From the NCBI GenBank assembly GCA_002077065.1, contig NAJO01000023.1, positions 372,001-436,000 of the forward strand: a DNA stretch of 64,000 nt, written 5' to 3'. The notes below the pieces were generated by a model. It saw only the letters and a program-made list of their open reading frames with translations. It was not told the DNA's origin and made no database searches. Made by a program: the position numbers and the translations under genes. Origin of the DNA: Cryoendolithus antarcticus. Lineage: Eukaryota; Ascomycota; Dothideomycetes; Cladosporiales; Cladosporiaceae. Each line of letters begins with the position of its first letter. Positions within the stretch are counted from its first letter, which is position 1. Below are positions 54,395 to 64,000 of this stretch, piece by piece.

Positions 54395-54745
54395 GTGGAA
54401 AGTAAAAGCGCACTCGGTAGGAATTGGGCAGTGTGCTGGGCGTGCATTGGTTATATTAGTCAAATTGGAATTATACCGCACGCTTCTTCAAACCACACAG
54501 ATCATTGCATTGACCCCTACCCAGATCCTGTACTATACATCCCAGCCGAAGCCGCTGCGGCAGCCACGCCACCTTCCATTCAACGCCAATCCTCTCAACC
54601 GGACATCGACGACGCAGTTCCCTCTCTCAAGACTGCTTTGTGCATCGATCGAAACGCATGTGCAACGCGGACGAGTCCTCAAATGGCACTGAACCCTTCC
54701 AGCCACATGGTCAAGTATTTCCCCTCTCAGCTTCTCCGACTCCCT
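54395..54745. other. Convergent gap between two unrecognised genes
   Basis: 351 bp hold the 3' flanks of the upstream plus-strand gene and the next minus-strand gene. No feature stands out. Confidence 0.4.
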
Positions 54746-57420
54746 TCACCCCTTCTTCCTCCTCCTCCCAAAGAACTTCCCCACGCCAATCATCAGCTCA
54801 TCCGCCGCAACGCCCGCGCCCTTCTGCACAGCGCTCGGAAACGAGATGTCCCAATCCTCGTCCGCTTTTGCAACGCCTCCAACCATGCACTTGGTTTTGG
54901 CTTTGATCTCGGGCGTCATCATGGAGGTCTTGTGTTTGGACACGATGTGCACCATGAGGTGGTCTAGCTTCTCGTAGGATACGGAGGGCTGTCCTTGCGC
55001 GGCGCAGAAGAGGCAGCCGAGAGGGTAGTCCGTGGGGTCGGAACTGGGAGGTGGAAATAGTGAGTAGGTCTGGATGGGGGCAGGTTCAGGGGAGGGGTCA
55101 GGATGTGGCTTACAGGGCTGAGGTAGCAGACTGGTGGGATTTGGCTAGGAAAAGCCAGCGGTAGCGGACGTTGAATCTCTGGTACATGTGTATCTGATCT
55201 GGGAGGGCATCGGGGTTCGGAGCCTTCGCGGTGAACTTGCACGACTTGCAGGTCCAGTGCAGCGTGGGCTTGTCTAGCGGAGGGGTGACGGTGATGTCGA
55301 GACCGTCTTGGACCTGTTCATACGTATGTCAGCTTTAGTGATGGGTGTCGAAGGGCTAGGTTACGACCACTCACGCGTCTGCGGATCTGCCAAGCGCCTT
55401 TGCAGAAGCCATGGTAGCGATTGTGCATTGCCGGACGTGCCAAAGGAAGCCATATACTCTCCTTGCCGGGCCGCAACGCTTCCAGTCTATCGACGTAGTC
55501 GTCCTTCGAGAGGTAAGCTGGCATCTTGTAGTCCTCGAAAGATCTCCGCTGGACGACTTTCTCAGAGTACTCGAGATCATTCTTCATCACCTCGGGTGCC
55601 TTCTCGGCTCGACTAAGGTACGGCGGCTGTTCATGCTGCACAAACAAAGGTCGCGGCTCGATGGTCTCCTGCGAAGAGGGTGCGAGAGAGATGTCGTCGT
55701 CTGGTTCAGAGATTTGATAGCTTTCTTTTGGCGGTCGCCGCTCCTCTATCTGTCGATGCGGGGGTGGAGATGCCAGAGAGACCATGTTCTGCACAGGCGA
55801 TGCCATGATCTGCCAATGAGTGGCATACTGCGGCTGGTTTGGATGCGCATGTTCAACCCGCTCGTCGTCCGACAGCATGGAGACCATCGACTGCTGCGTA
55901 TCTTGTCGATACTGCGAGGGTAGTGGCGGCAGGTCAGCATGCTGTTGCTTATTCTGCTGCGGTCCTTTACTGCTTTGCGGGCGTGAAGGTGGCCGAGAGC
56001 CTTCCGAGTGAACCATGAACACCTGTTTGGCAACTTGTTCATGCGGCATAGTGATGTCTGACGCAGGTGTTAGGGGTGGATCCTCAGCAATCGCTGGCTC
56101 TCGCTGCGAGGATTGTCTCGACTGATCTGAGCTAGTGACATCGCTGATTGACTGTCCATGACTACTGTTTGAGACAGCTCGAACTGGATGTAAGCGCTGC
56201 GAGCCATTTACGCTGCCGAGTGCAAATACTGAGTCCTGTATCGATGACACGCTGCTCCGACGTCTCGTGCCATCTTGATCCGCACTTATGGTTCCAGGAT
56301 CCGCGCTCATTATGGCAAATGATTGACCAGCTGGCTGTGACTGCGATACTGTGAAGATCGCGGTTTGCGGCAGGTCTGGAGTGATCTGAAACGATCGTCT
56401 GGGAGGGTCCTCCGCCGCAATGACAACGGAAGATGGACTTGGCTCAGACTCGATTGTGAAGGACTGTCTCGATAGGTCTTCTGCCGTGAGAGCGAAGGAC
56501 TGCGGTGGCGGGTCTTGTGTTGCAATGGTAAAGGATCTGACACTTGGCTCGGGACGTGCTAAACTGGCTGGCGGGAGTCTGGAAGTCGCTTGCATGGTAG
56601 GTGGTGGCCACGCAGGTGGCGAAGGCTGTGCCGACTGGTACTGAGGTGGAGCTCGATTGACCGTGAAACGACTCATCTGGCTTATCGTATCGCTGGGTCG
56701 CCGTATGGTCGCCGTACGCTGTGGCAAAGGCGGAAGCGCTCGTTGATACATGTTGCCATTCGGTGCTCCCATGCCCGACATGTGAGCATGCGACATTACC
56801 TCAAATGTCTTGTCGAACTCTGGCGGCTGTACACTCGTAGCCACCGACCGCATGCTTGCATTCGAGGGACTCAGGGCGGAGACAGCGTGACCTCCGTCGG
56901 GTTGCTGGAGGTGCTGCTGCTGAAATTGCAGACTTGCGGTGATGCGTTGGCAGAGTTGATCCATAGCCCTTGTAGCATCCTTGCAGCAAGTGATCGAAGA
57001 CTCGTGCAGAGTGGTAAAATCCAGAACAGCATTCTCCACGGCGCGCGCCATATGTAGTGCCTGTATGATCTCGCTCTGTAGTGCGATGACCACGTCCTTG
57101 AGGGCTGGTAGTGCGATAGCATCGCCTGCTTCGAACTCTGGACTGAACTGCTGATGTCTACTGTCGCAATGCCTTCGACATCGTGCACCGCCCTGTAAAT
57201 GATTGTAAGTATTCAGAGCTAAGGTCAACATGCTGCCAGTACCTACCTCAACCAGAGATTTATGCAAGATCTTGATCTCCATAAGTTCTTCAACCTCACG
57301 CTCTTTTCTCCGTTTCTTCCTTTCCTTGCGCTCCTTAATCTGCTCGAGGGTGTCGGCAGCCGTTTGGAACCCCGTCACGACGGCCGCCACCACCTTGAGC
57401 ACCTCCCCGCCTGGATCCAT
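54746..57420 (-). CDS. Large disordered protein with C-terminal Cys/His-rich domain
   Basis: Model of 829 residues in four exons: 57420..57247, 57192..55375, 55313..55114 and 55043..54746. Introns: 54 nt (57246..57193), 61 nt and 70 nt, all GT..AG. The first intron is stop-free and a multiple of three. The N terminus has a short hydrophobic helix (GGEVLKVVAAVVTGFQTAADTL) followed by a KERKKRRKEREVEE coiled stretch, like the N-terminal segments of fungal STAND-type proteins. The central ~450 residues are Pro/Gln/Ser-rich with repeated [QR]SF(A/T/Q)I units (12-16 residues apart, residues ~305-375). The C-terminal domain combines WTCKSCKF, YRWLFLAKSH, GCLFCAAQG and LDHLMVHIVSKH, a zinc-finger-like Cys/His pattern that I recall from other ascomycete proteins of unknown function. 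Probably soluble. Confidence 0.68.
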
Positions 57421-58303
57421 GATGCGTCCCCGATCCGTAGATCATCTCATAGCAGCGACTTAGCAACGTCAATGCACAGGATCTATGCCCAAATCTACAT
57501 CTCCCTTGCACAGCATATTATTCTGCAAACGACAGATCCCAGCAAATTAAGGTCGCAAGTGTTCCGGCAGGAAACCTTCTGGAAGGGACTCCATCGTAAC
57601 GGTGCTGGCAGCTGGCACGTTGCGCAATAAGGCTGACTAGCCTCTGGCGTTCGTCTTCAGCACCAGTATTGCCGAGCTCGCGTACGCTGCTGTCCAAGCC
57701 CGGCAAACCATCTGGCCGTCTGGGCCCGATCTGGTGTACGCCGTTTCGGCCCCAAGCCCCAAGCGCAGCTGCATGGCTTCTGGGGTGTCACATACGCGAA
57801 GGATGTACATGCAGCAACCCAGATCTCCAGTCATCAAGCACAAGCCTCTTCGCTTAGCGCGGGCGTTTGTCTGTTGCATACGCATGTCTGTCGATGCTTG
57901 ATGAAACACTGCCACATGTCCGGGGTTCGCGTGCTGTAAAGCTTCCGGATGGTCTCTTTGTGCCGCCCAATATCGCGCATATCGACGGGCAGGAGCAAGC
58001 CTGCAACTCAGCCCCGACTATAATTAACGAAGGCACGAACATCCACACGTAGTAGGTTACTGGCGCACAGGTAGGCCGGATCGACAACCCTTCACTGCTC
58101 TCCTCTCTGCTATCTAGCGTTTCTTCACTTCGTCCTACAGCTTTCTGGCGTCCCGGTCACTGCGTTTGCACTTGCTCATCTCCGTGCTTACCTTTTCTTG
58201 AGTTGATCGCTCCTGCCTGGTTGGAGTGCGTGCTCACATCATCGCTAAGGCACTTGCTGGATCGAGACTTCACACTGCTTGTCTTATCATCACATACGTC
58301 GCC
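57421..58303. other. Divergent intergenic region
   Basis: 883 bp between divergent start codons. No gene, repeat or RNA feature was recognised. Confidence 0.4.
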
Positions 58304-58982
58304 ATGCCGCCAGATATGACCAAAACCGCACACGCATTCGACATTGAGGAGTCAAGAACATCATACACAGGCGGTGGTCAATTCCCAGAAGATCTTCCAC
58401 CGCGTCCAGGACCTCCACCCGCCGCCACAGCAACATGGAAACAACGCACAAGTCGGCTATGGAAGCTGTCGCTCTCCTCCTACAGTCTAGTCCATACACC
58501 TGATGGCGCAGCGCGAGTGCGGCACATTGTCATGATTCTCATCCTGGGCTTGCGGACTGCGATGAGTGTGCTCAGCGTTCTCTCGGCCGTGTGGAAGGGC
58601 AACATCGCAGGGATAGTCATTTACAGCCTGCTTGCAGCCTTGAGCTTCTGGTTTACAGCGACATGTATAGCCATCATTGGTGATGCGGCGGGAGATCGAA
58701 GAGTGACGGGAAGAGTGGTGGTAAGTTGAACGAGATCGATCCTCCGTTTTATGCAAACTCTGACACTCACCGCAGAAACGATGGCACTTCGACGCTTTCC
58801 TTGGATTTTGTTTAGTGATCCACGCCATCTTCATCGTGCTGTTCTTCATTGCTCTAGGCGGATTGGGTCTTGAGCTCGCAAATATCGGGATGTGGTTGGC
58901 CATACTCGGGGTCGCATGGGTTGCAGGATGGGAGCCAGAGTTCCCGGCGTATCAAAGAGCGTGGCCAGGCAACCAGGCGTGA
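58304..58982 (+). CDS. Small four-helix membrane protein, reading frame uncertain
   Basis: Predicted integral membrane protein without recognised family. Exon 1 (from ATG 58304) encodes a Pro-rich N terminus (FPEDLPPRPGPPP), a basic stretch and two hydrophobic helices (RHIVMILILGLRTAMSVLSVL, then GNIAGIVIYSLLAALSFWFTAT). Downstream, the frame up to TGA 58980-58982 gives two more helices (FCLVIHAIFIVLFFIALGGLG and MWLAILGVAWVAGW) and ends RAWPGNQA. The obvious donor GTAAGT at 58721 with acceptor CAG at 58776 puts the second part in the wrong frame and stops at 58813. A shifted donor (GTTGAA, 58725) restores the frame (about 208 residues). The gene may therefore be frameshifted by one base near 58790-58802. 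Coding identity of both halves is clear; the junction is not. Confidence 0.55.
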
Positions 58983-60289
58983 GACGAGCGCTCGGAATTA
59001 GAACTGATCTCTGGCGGGACGAAGGTAACCATGACTAGGAAGGTGATCTGTCAAGCGTCTGACGAACGACGGCGGCGAGCAAGCTGCCGAAAGACTCGTC
59101 AATCTCGTGACACCCAATAGCACTCGTGAGGCTGCCTTGCCGTAGCCGCTGTGTCAAGGCTTCGTGCTGAGGTAGTGAGACTGCGGGCATCATCGCCGAT
59201 GTGGTAAGCCTAAGGCCAGAGCAAAAGCACGCCATCGACGTGATCACCAAGAAGAGCCCGATGTATCACGTATCCTTGTAGACAATGTCTGATGGTCGAA
59301 GGCCCAGCCTCACAATCGCCAAAATCCCCACACTCTTTTTTCCGATTGGCACGCTAACGCCATGACCCCAGCTCACCTAGCTTATTATTGCCAAAACCTT
59401 CCGTGCTTATCTCGACTGCAGCCGCCCGAGATGCGTTGGTCCATGCACAAGATCCTTCGCGCGAAGTAAAAACCTCCTTGTGGTGGTAGACACCGGTGAG
59501 CCCTCCTGCACGGATAGGCCTACTTCCGCATGTAACGAGCTACCGCAGGAGGCTGTGTACATTATGTGCAGGAATCAAATGAGACTGCTGGAGTATGTCG
59601 CTACGAACGCTTTGCCAGCTGGCTTGTCAAAGTGACATTTCCCAAGCCTAAAGGTCATAATCTCCCAAGGGCATCTTCAAGCCAGAATCCCGCAGAATCG
59701 CCTCTTTCACGATGGCCCCGAACTCATAAATTCTATTGAGACCTCAGGGAGCCTCACCAAACGGCCTTCGCATTCGTATCATCTCTTCAAGCGCGCCCGG
59801 AAAGCGTCGTTCCAGGATACGGATCCTTCGGAGCGCCTCTTCATCAGACACTTCCAATCGTTGTAACGTCTACCACGCTTCTGCGGGCGGCATGCAGCCA
59901 CCAACCGAGGCCTGGTTTTGTATCTGTCCTTGGCAAAATGAGCACTTTGTCAGAGGTCTTCGGCTGCTTAATTTAGCTTGACCAGAGGCTGAGGCTTCTA
60001 GGAGTGATGGCGATCCCTTCATTTGACCATTTGGGGAGATGCAGCTAGAGTGTGAGTGTCCCGGACTTGGCGGTGCTGTGCGTGTTTTCAGCCCCAGATG
60101 AGCTGCATGTCGTTAGGTGAAGAGGATCGGGCAGCCTGGACTTCGCACTTGAGTTGCCGTGCCTTGTTCTGTTGCTTCTCGGAAGTCGAGAGCCCGGTAG
60201 GCGATCAAGCGTCCCTTTCTTTGCGTTTGGTACTCCGCGTTCGAGGGCGAGACGGTCATCGACGAGCATAGATTCACCCATTGCATACT
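58983..60289. other. 1.3 kb without a gene, KHA1 promoter region
   Basis: Between the membrane-protein stop and the antiporter ATG. Open frames are short and overlap on both strands without motifs. This stretch must include the antiporter promoter. No RNA gene, repeat or element was recognised. Confidence 0.45.
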
Positions 60290-63200
60290 ATGGAGTTCAT
60301 CCACATATTCTCCCGTGACGATAATGGAACGACGCAGCCCGCACCTAAGGCCACTGGCCAGGGCGGCATACTTGAAGGTAACTATACTGCATGAAACATG
60401 GTTCCCCGAGGCGCGAGATGAAGAGAACTGACACTGGATCGGTTGACAGGCCAAGATCCGAGCGTGTACGATCCAAAGAATCCCGTGAGTAGAGCCAAGC
60501 AAGCCCAAAATACTGGGAATTCTGCTAACGACTGCTCCCAAGATCATCATGTTCATCATACAAGCATGCGTGATCCTCTGCGTGTGCAGAGCCCTTCACT
60601 TTCCACTCGGCTATCTCAAGGAGCCTCGTGTGGTCGGAGAGGTCTTGGGTGGCATTCTCCTTGGTCCATCAGTCTTTGGCCGAATACCAGGTTTCACGCA
60701 GCACATCTTCCCGCCTGAGTCCATTCCGAATCTTAACAACGTTGCAAATCTTGGACTCATCCTGTTCCTCTTCATCATCGGTCTAGAAGTAGACCTGCGC
60801 TACTTCTTCAGTAATTGGAAGGTGGCGCTGAGCGTGGGAGCAGCTGGTATGAGCTTCCCCTTCGCCCTCGGCATCGGCGTCTCCCATGGTCTTTACAATC
60901 AGTTCGGGAATGAACCGGGTACCGTTCCGATCGCGTATGGTACTTACGTGAGTAGACTCCGGCGAATATGATGCACAGCGGCTAACGAAACATGACAGCT
61001 GCTCTTCATCGGAATTGCCATGAGCATCACGGCCTTCCCTGTACTCTGTCGAATTCTCACCGAGCTCAAGCTACTACAGACACCGGTCGGCATCATTACG
61101 CTCGCATCTGGTGTCGGTGACGATGTCGTGGGCTGGGTTCTATTGGCTCTGTGTGTGGCACTCGTGAACGCCGGTAGCGGCCTGACGGCTCTTTACATCA
61201 TCCTCGTCACCATTGGGTTTGGCCTCTTCTTAACGTTCGGGATCCGGCCACTCTTCATGCGGGCGTTGGAGCGTACGCACTCTTTGCAAGACGGGCCGAC
61301 TCAGGGGATTATGGTTTTGACTATTCTACTCGTGAGTATCCATCGAGGCTCGATGAGAGATTCAGATGTTCCAGAACGGCGGCTGATACAATTTAACCTC
61401 TAGTGCCTCGGGAGTGCCTTCTTTACTGGTGCCATTGGCGTGCATCCCATCTTCGGTGCTTTCCTGGCCGGTCTGATCATGCCTCATGAAGGCGGCTTCG
61501 CCATCAAAGTGACGGAGAAAATCGAAGACTTGATGATGACTCTGTTCTTGCCGCTTTACTTTACGCTTTCCGGACTGAACACCAATCTCGGGCTTTTGAA
61601 CAATGGCATCACTTGGGCATATCTCATCGCAGTCACTATCATTGCCTTTAGCTCCAAATTCCTGGGAGTTGCTGTCGCTGCTAGACTTAATGGACTAGTG
61701 TGGCGCGAATCGTTCTCAATTGGGGCTCTCATGTCCTGCAAGGGTCTCGTGGAGCTGATTGTTCTCAATATCGGTCTGCAGGCAAAGATTATCAGTACAA
61801 GGGTCTTCACTATGGTAGGCTTTGGATCGCGAACGGAGAGATACGAGTATCCGCTGACATGCACCCAACAGTTCGTAGTCATGGCTCTTATTACCACGTT
61901 TGCAACGACGCCATTGACATCTCTGCTTTACCCGCCGTGGTACCAGCGCAAGCTCGAGGCATGGAAGCGAGGCGAGATCGACTGGGACACTGGCGCACCT
62001 ATCCGACCAGACCGCGGCAATTCCGAGGACGGACTTATTGGACCTGAGAAGGAGGGATCGTCGGACATTCAGAGTCTGCTGATCCCCCTCCATCTCGACA
62101 ACATGTGAGTCTGCGCTTCGGTGTCGATTTCCAAAAGCGATGAAAGCTGACAAATCCTAGGCCCAACACTCTGGCTTTCGTGTCGCTGTTCGGTGGCAGG
62201 TCTGTCGAGAAGTTGCATCCGCGCCACGATCTCACAGCGGTCGAAGATGAGAAGCCTAGAACTGTGGTGCAAGTGCACGGGATGCGCTTGGTTCAACTCA
62301 CTGCTCGACTCGGCTCAGTCATGACGAGCTCTGAGACCGAAGCACTGTCAGCGTTCGATCCTGTGCTCAACGCCTTCCGTGTGCTGGGACAATTGTACAA
62401 CCTTGCCGTAAGTGTAACGCACTCCTCGAGCGTTCTCGTACCCTTACTGATGAGACGCTAGGTTTCCGGAGAAGTCGACATCGTACCCGAAGACTCCTAC
62501 GCCGAGAGTCTCACCACAAAAGCCACCGAGGAAGCGTCTGACCTCCTTCTCATACCTTGGACCGAGACCGGCAGCATGAGTGAAGCACCACTAGTCTCCA
62601 AGAACACCATCGAGCGTAAGCTACGCAGTGAAGCGTACTCAGCCTTCGTAAACGAAACGTTCAACACCCACAGAGGCGCCACCGCAGTCTTCGTGAACAA
62701 AGGCTTCTCCGGCACGCTCGAGCAGTCCCCGGCAGCACTCAGCCGACGTATCCTCTTCAAGTCTGGGCGCGGTCAGGAACGAGGTGCCATCACCGAGATG
62801 ACCGAACTGCCAAGTGTAGACCGCAGCCATCACATCTTCGTTCCCTTCTTCGGCGGTGCAGATGCTCAGGCTGCTGTGCGACTAGCGTTGCAGCTAGCAG
62901 CAAACCCAGAGATCACCGTGACGCTCATCCACTATCAGATGCGGGGTGAAGACCAGATCACCGAAGAATCCCTCGGCAGTAAGAGTGTGCCAGATGGCAA
63001 GATCAAGGTGGAGACCGCGGGCGAGGAAGGCGACGACGACACATTCTTTGTCACCATCCAACGAAATCTCGTCGAGTCTCTCCGACCTCGAGTGTCATTC
63101 CGAACGACGATCTCGTATGATCCTGTACAAGACGCCATCACCGATGCACAGAACGAGGTCGGACGGGACCGGCGAAATGGCGGTGATCTCATTATCTTGG

Positions 63201-63388
63201 GCAGGAATATCAGGATGGCTGATAGTGGCGCGAGTCGATGTCTGGGTCTTGTGGCAGATGTACTGCTAGAGAAGGATATCAGCGCTAGTGTGGTGGTGAT
63301 GCAGGCAAGGGCTAATCCGCTACGGAGAGGTCACAGCGGGAACGGGACGAGATTCGCGGAGGCGTTGCCACCGTTTGAGAGCGCATAG
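60290..63388 (+). CDS. KHA1: K+/H+ antiporter, KHA1-like (CPA2 family)
   Basis: Cation/proton antiporter of internal membranes. 892 residues from eight exons: 60290..60377, 60450..60484 (35 nt), 60543..60947, 60999..61331, 61404..61814, 61872..62104, 62161..62407 and 62462..63388. Spliced, the start reads MEFIHIFSRDD...GGILEGQDPSVYDPKNP|IIMFIIQACVI, the usual Kha1 N terminus. The membrane domain covers residues ~45-430: GEVLGGILLGPSVFG, LFLFIIGLEVDL, MSITAFPVLCRIL, SGVGDDVVGWVLL (the Asp-Asp ion site), FFTGAIGVHPIFGAFLAGLIMPHEGGFA and SCKGLVELIVLNIGLQ. The C-terminal cytosolic part (USP-like, residues ~430-892) is kept, with the VHGMRLVQLTARLGSVM and FVPFFGGADAQAAVRLALQLA blocks. Length agrees with yeast Kha1 (873). 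Intron 61815..61871 is a stop-free 57 nt. Confidence 0.92.
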
Positions 63389-63446
63389 ACAGGTTATATC
63401 CAAGTGCACACTTAGCGGTCCAGAGCATGGCGGCGTTGCTTGCTGC

Positions 63447-64000
63447 TCATCGAATCACGATCTCCTCGAAAGTCCTCTCTTCCGCGAGCACCTCGCCTGT
63501 CATGAAGCCGTGTATGTACGCCTCGCCTACAAACGTGAAAGTCTTGCGCGTGTCTCTTACGTCTAGCCCAGACGTTGGCCGAAGCACATAGCCCATTTTG
63601 CCGCCCTCCAGGAACCACATCTGATCGCCCTTTTGGCTAGAAACAGGCACCAAGCCCACTATACCAGACTGCGTGACCATGAGCTGCCGACGTGCGTATA
63701 CACGGCCAGCGGCTAGCGCGATCACAGCAGAGGGCCCAGCGACCTCCTTTGCCTCGGCGAACGGCAGAACTCGGGTCATGATGAGCCGCCAACGCTCTGC
63801 GAAAGCTGCAAGCTCGCTCGTGCTCGGTATGGCGGTCTCAGCTGCAGGAGCTAGAGCTCGCAGCTGATCGAAATTATCATACGCCGCCCAGGTCGAGTCC
63901 GAAAGTTGTTCGAGGTTATCCTTGAGTCTATCGCCATGATGCACAATTGCAATCTTGAGCTCGAGGATCCGCTTGAAACCTGCTGCAGCTTCGGCGCTCG
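63447..64000 (-). CDS. C-terminal part of a heterokaryon-incompatibility (HET)-type protein
   Basis: Only the 3' part of the gene is in the window; it is open to the right edge (about 184 residues). The C-terminal block contains RRQLMVTQSGIVGLVPVSSQKGDQMWFLEGGKMGYVLRP and ends FTFVGEAYIHGFMTGEVL, the signature end of fungal HET-domain proteins (usually (F/L)(V/L)GE(A/C)YVHGIMxGE). The N-terminal HET domain should lie to the right of the window. HET proteins often trigger cell death on non-self recognition, but many have no known role. The stop is 58 bp from the antiporter stop. Confidence 0.72.
   Translation of the reverse strand, partial: SAEAAAGFKRILELKIAIVHHGDRLKDNLEQLSDSTWAAYDNFDQLRALAPAAETAIPSTSELAAFAERWRLIMTRVLPFAEAKEVAGPSAVIALAAGRVYARRQLMVTQSGIVGLVPVSSQKGDQMWFLEGGKMGYVLRPTSGLDVRDTRKTFTFVGEAYIHGFMTGEVLAEERTFEEIVIR

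Overview
The window is nuclear DNA of a filamentous ascomycete (Pezizomycotina), most likely a dothideomycete. Genes are dense and lie on both strands. Introns are short (49-74 nt) with GT..AG ends and CTRAY-like branch points. Fungus-specific families are present: a KHA1-type antiporter, a Zn2Cys6 regulator, an SP-RING NSE2, an FMC1 assembly factor, a HET-type protein, DUF7053, and ACS-family MFS carriers. The assignment to class is an inference from gene content. I re-read splice sites by eye, so exon limits are models. Coordinates given for spliced genes are outer limits.

Layout. 1-9 kb: a vigilin/SCP160 multi-KH protein (its 3' end leaves the window), a TPR protein, the SUMO ligase NSE2/MMS21, and a mitochondrial oxoglutarate carrier. 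9-16 kb: a four-exon mini-cupin, a 1.5 kb non-coding stretch with two families of short degenerate repeats, and two unrecognised proteins with basic, nuclear-looking tails, transcribed divergently. 16-28 kb: a housekeeping block of glyoxalase I, Mediator MED13, ENP2 (SSU processome) and TFIIH TFB1. 28.6-35.2 kb: two convergent ACS-type MFS transporters, a D-erythronate-dehydrogenase-like SDR and a short class II aldolase, together resembling a small sugar-acid utilisation locus. 36-39 kb: an F-box-like gene broken by an in-frame TAG, then EngB GTPase and FMC1 sharing a 179-bp divergent promoter. 41-48 kb: an Argonaute with an intact D-E-D-H tetrad and an RGG-rich N terminus, an acyl-protein-thioesterase-like hydrolase and a Zn2Cys6 factor. 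48-64 kb: a SET-domain lysine methyltransferase, mitochondrial beta-carbonic anhydrase, a DUF7053 protein, two unrecognised proteins (one with a C-terminal Cys/His-rich domain), a small membrane protein whose reading frame does not fit its best splice donor, a KHA1-type K+/H+ antiporter in eight exons, and the C-terminal part of a HET-like protein.

Most genes are unrelated housekeeping neighbours. Functional links I can argue for are the transporter/dehydrogenase/aldolase group and the shared mitochondrial promoter of EngB and FMC1. The most unusual items are the nonsense codon in the F-box gene, the frame conflict in the membrane protein, three introns that are stop-free multiples of three, and the repeat families at 10.7-11.4 kb. 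I saw no clearly new defence system, transposon, rRNA or CRISPR array.
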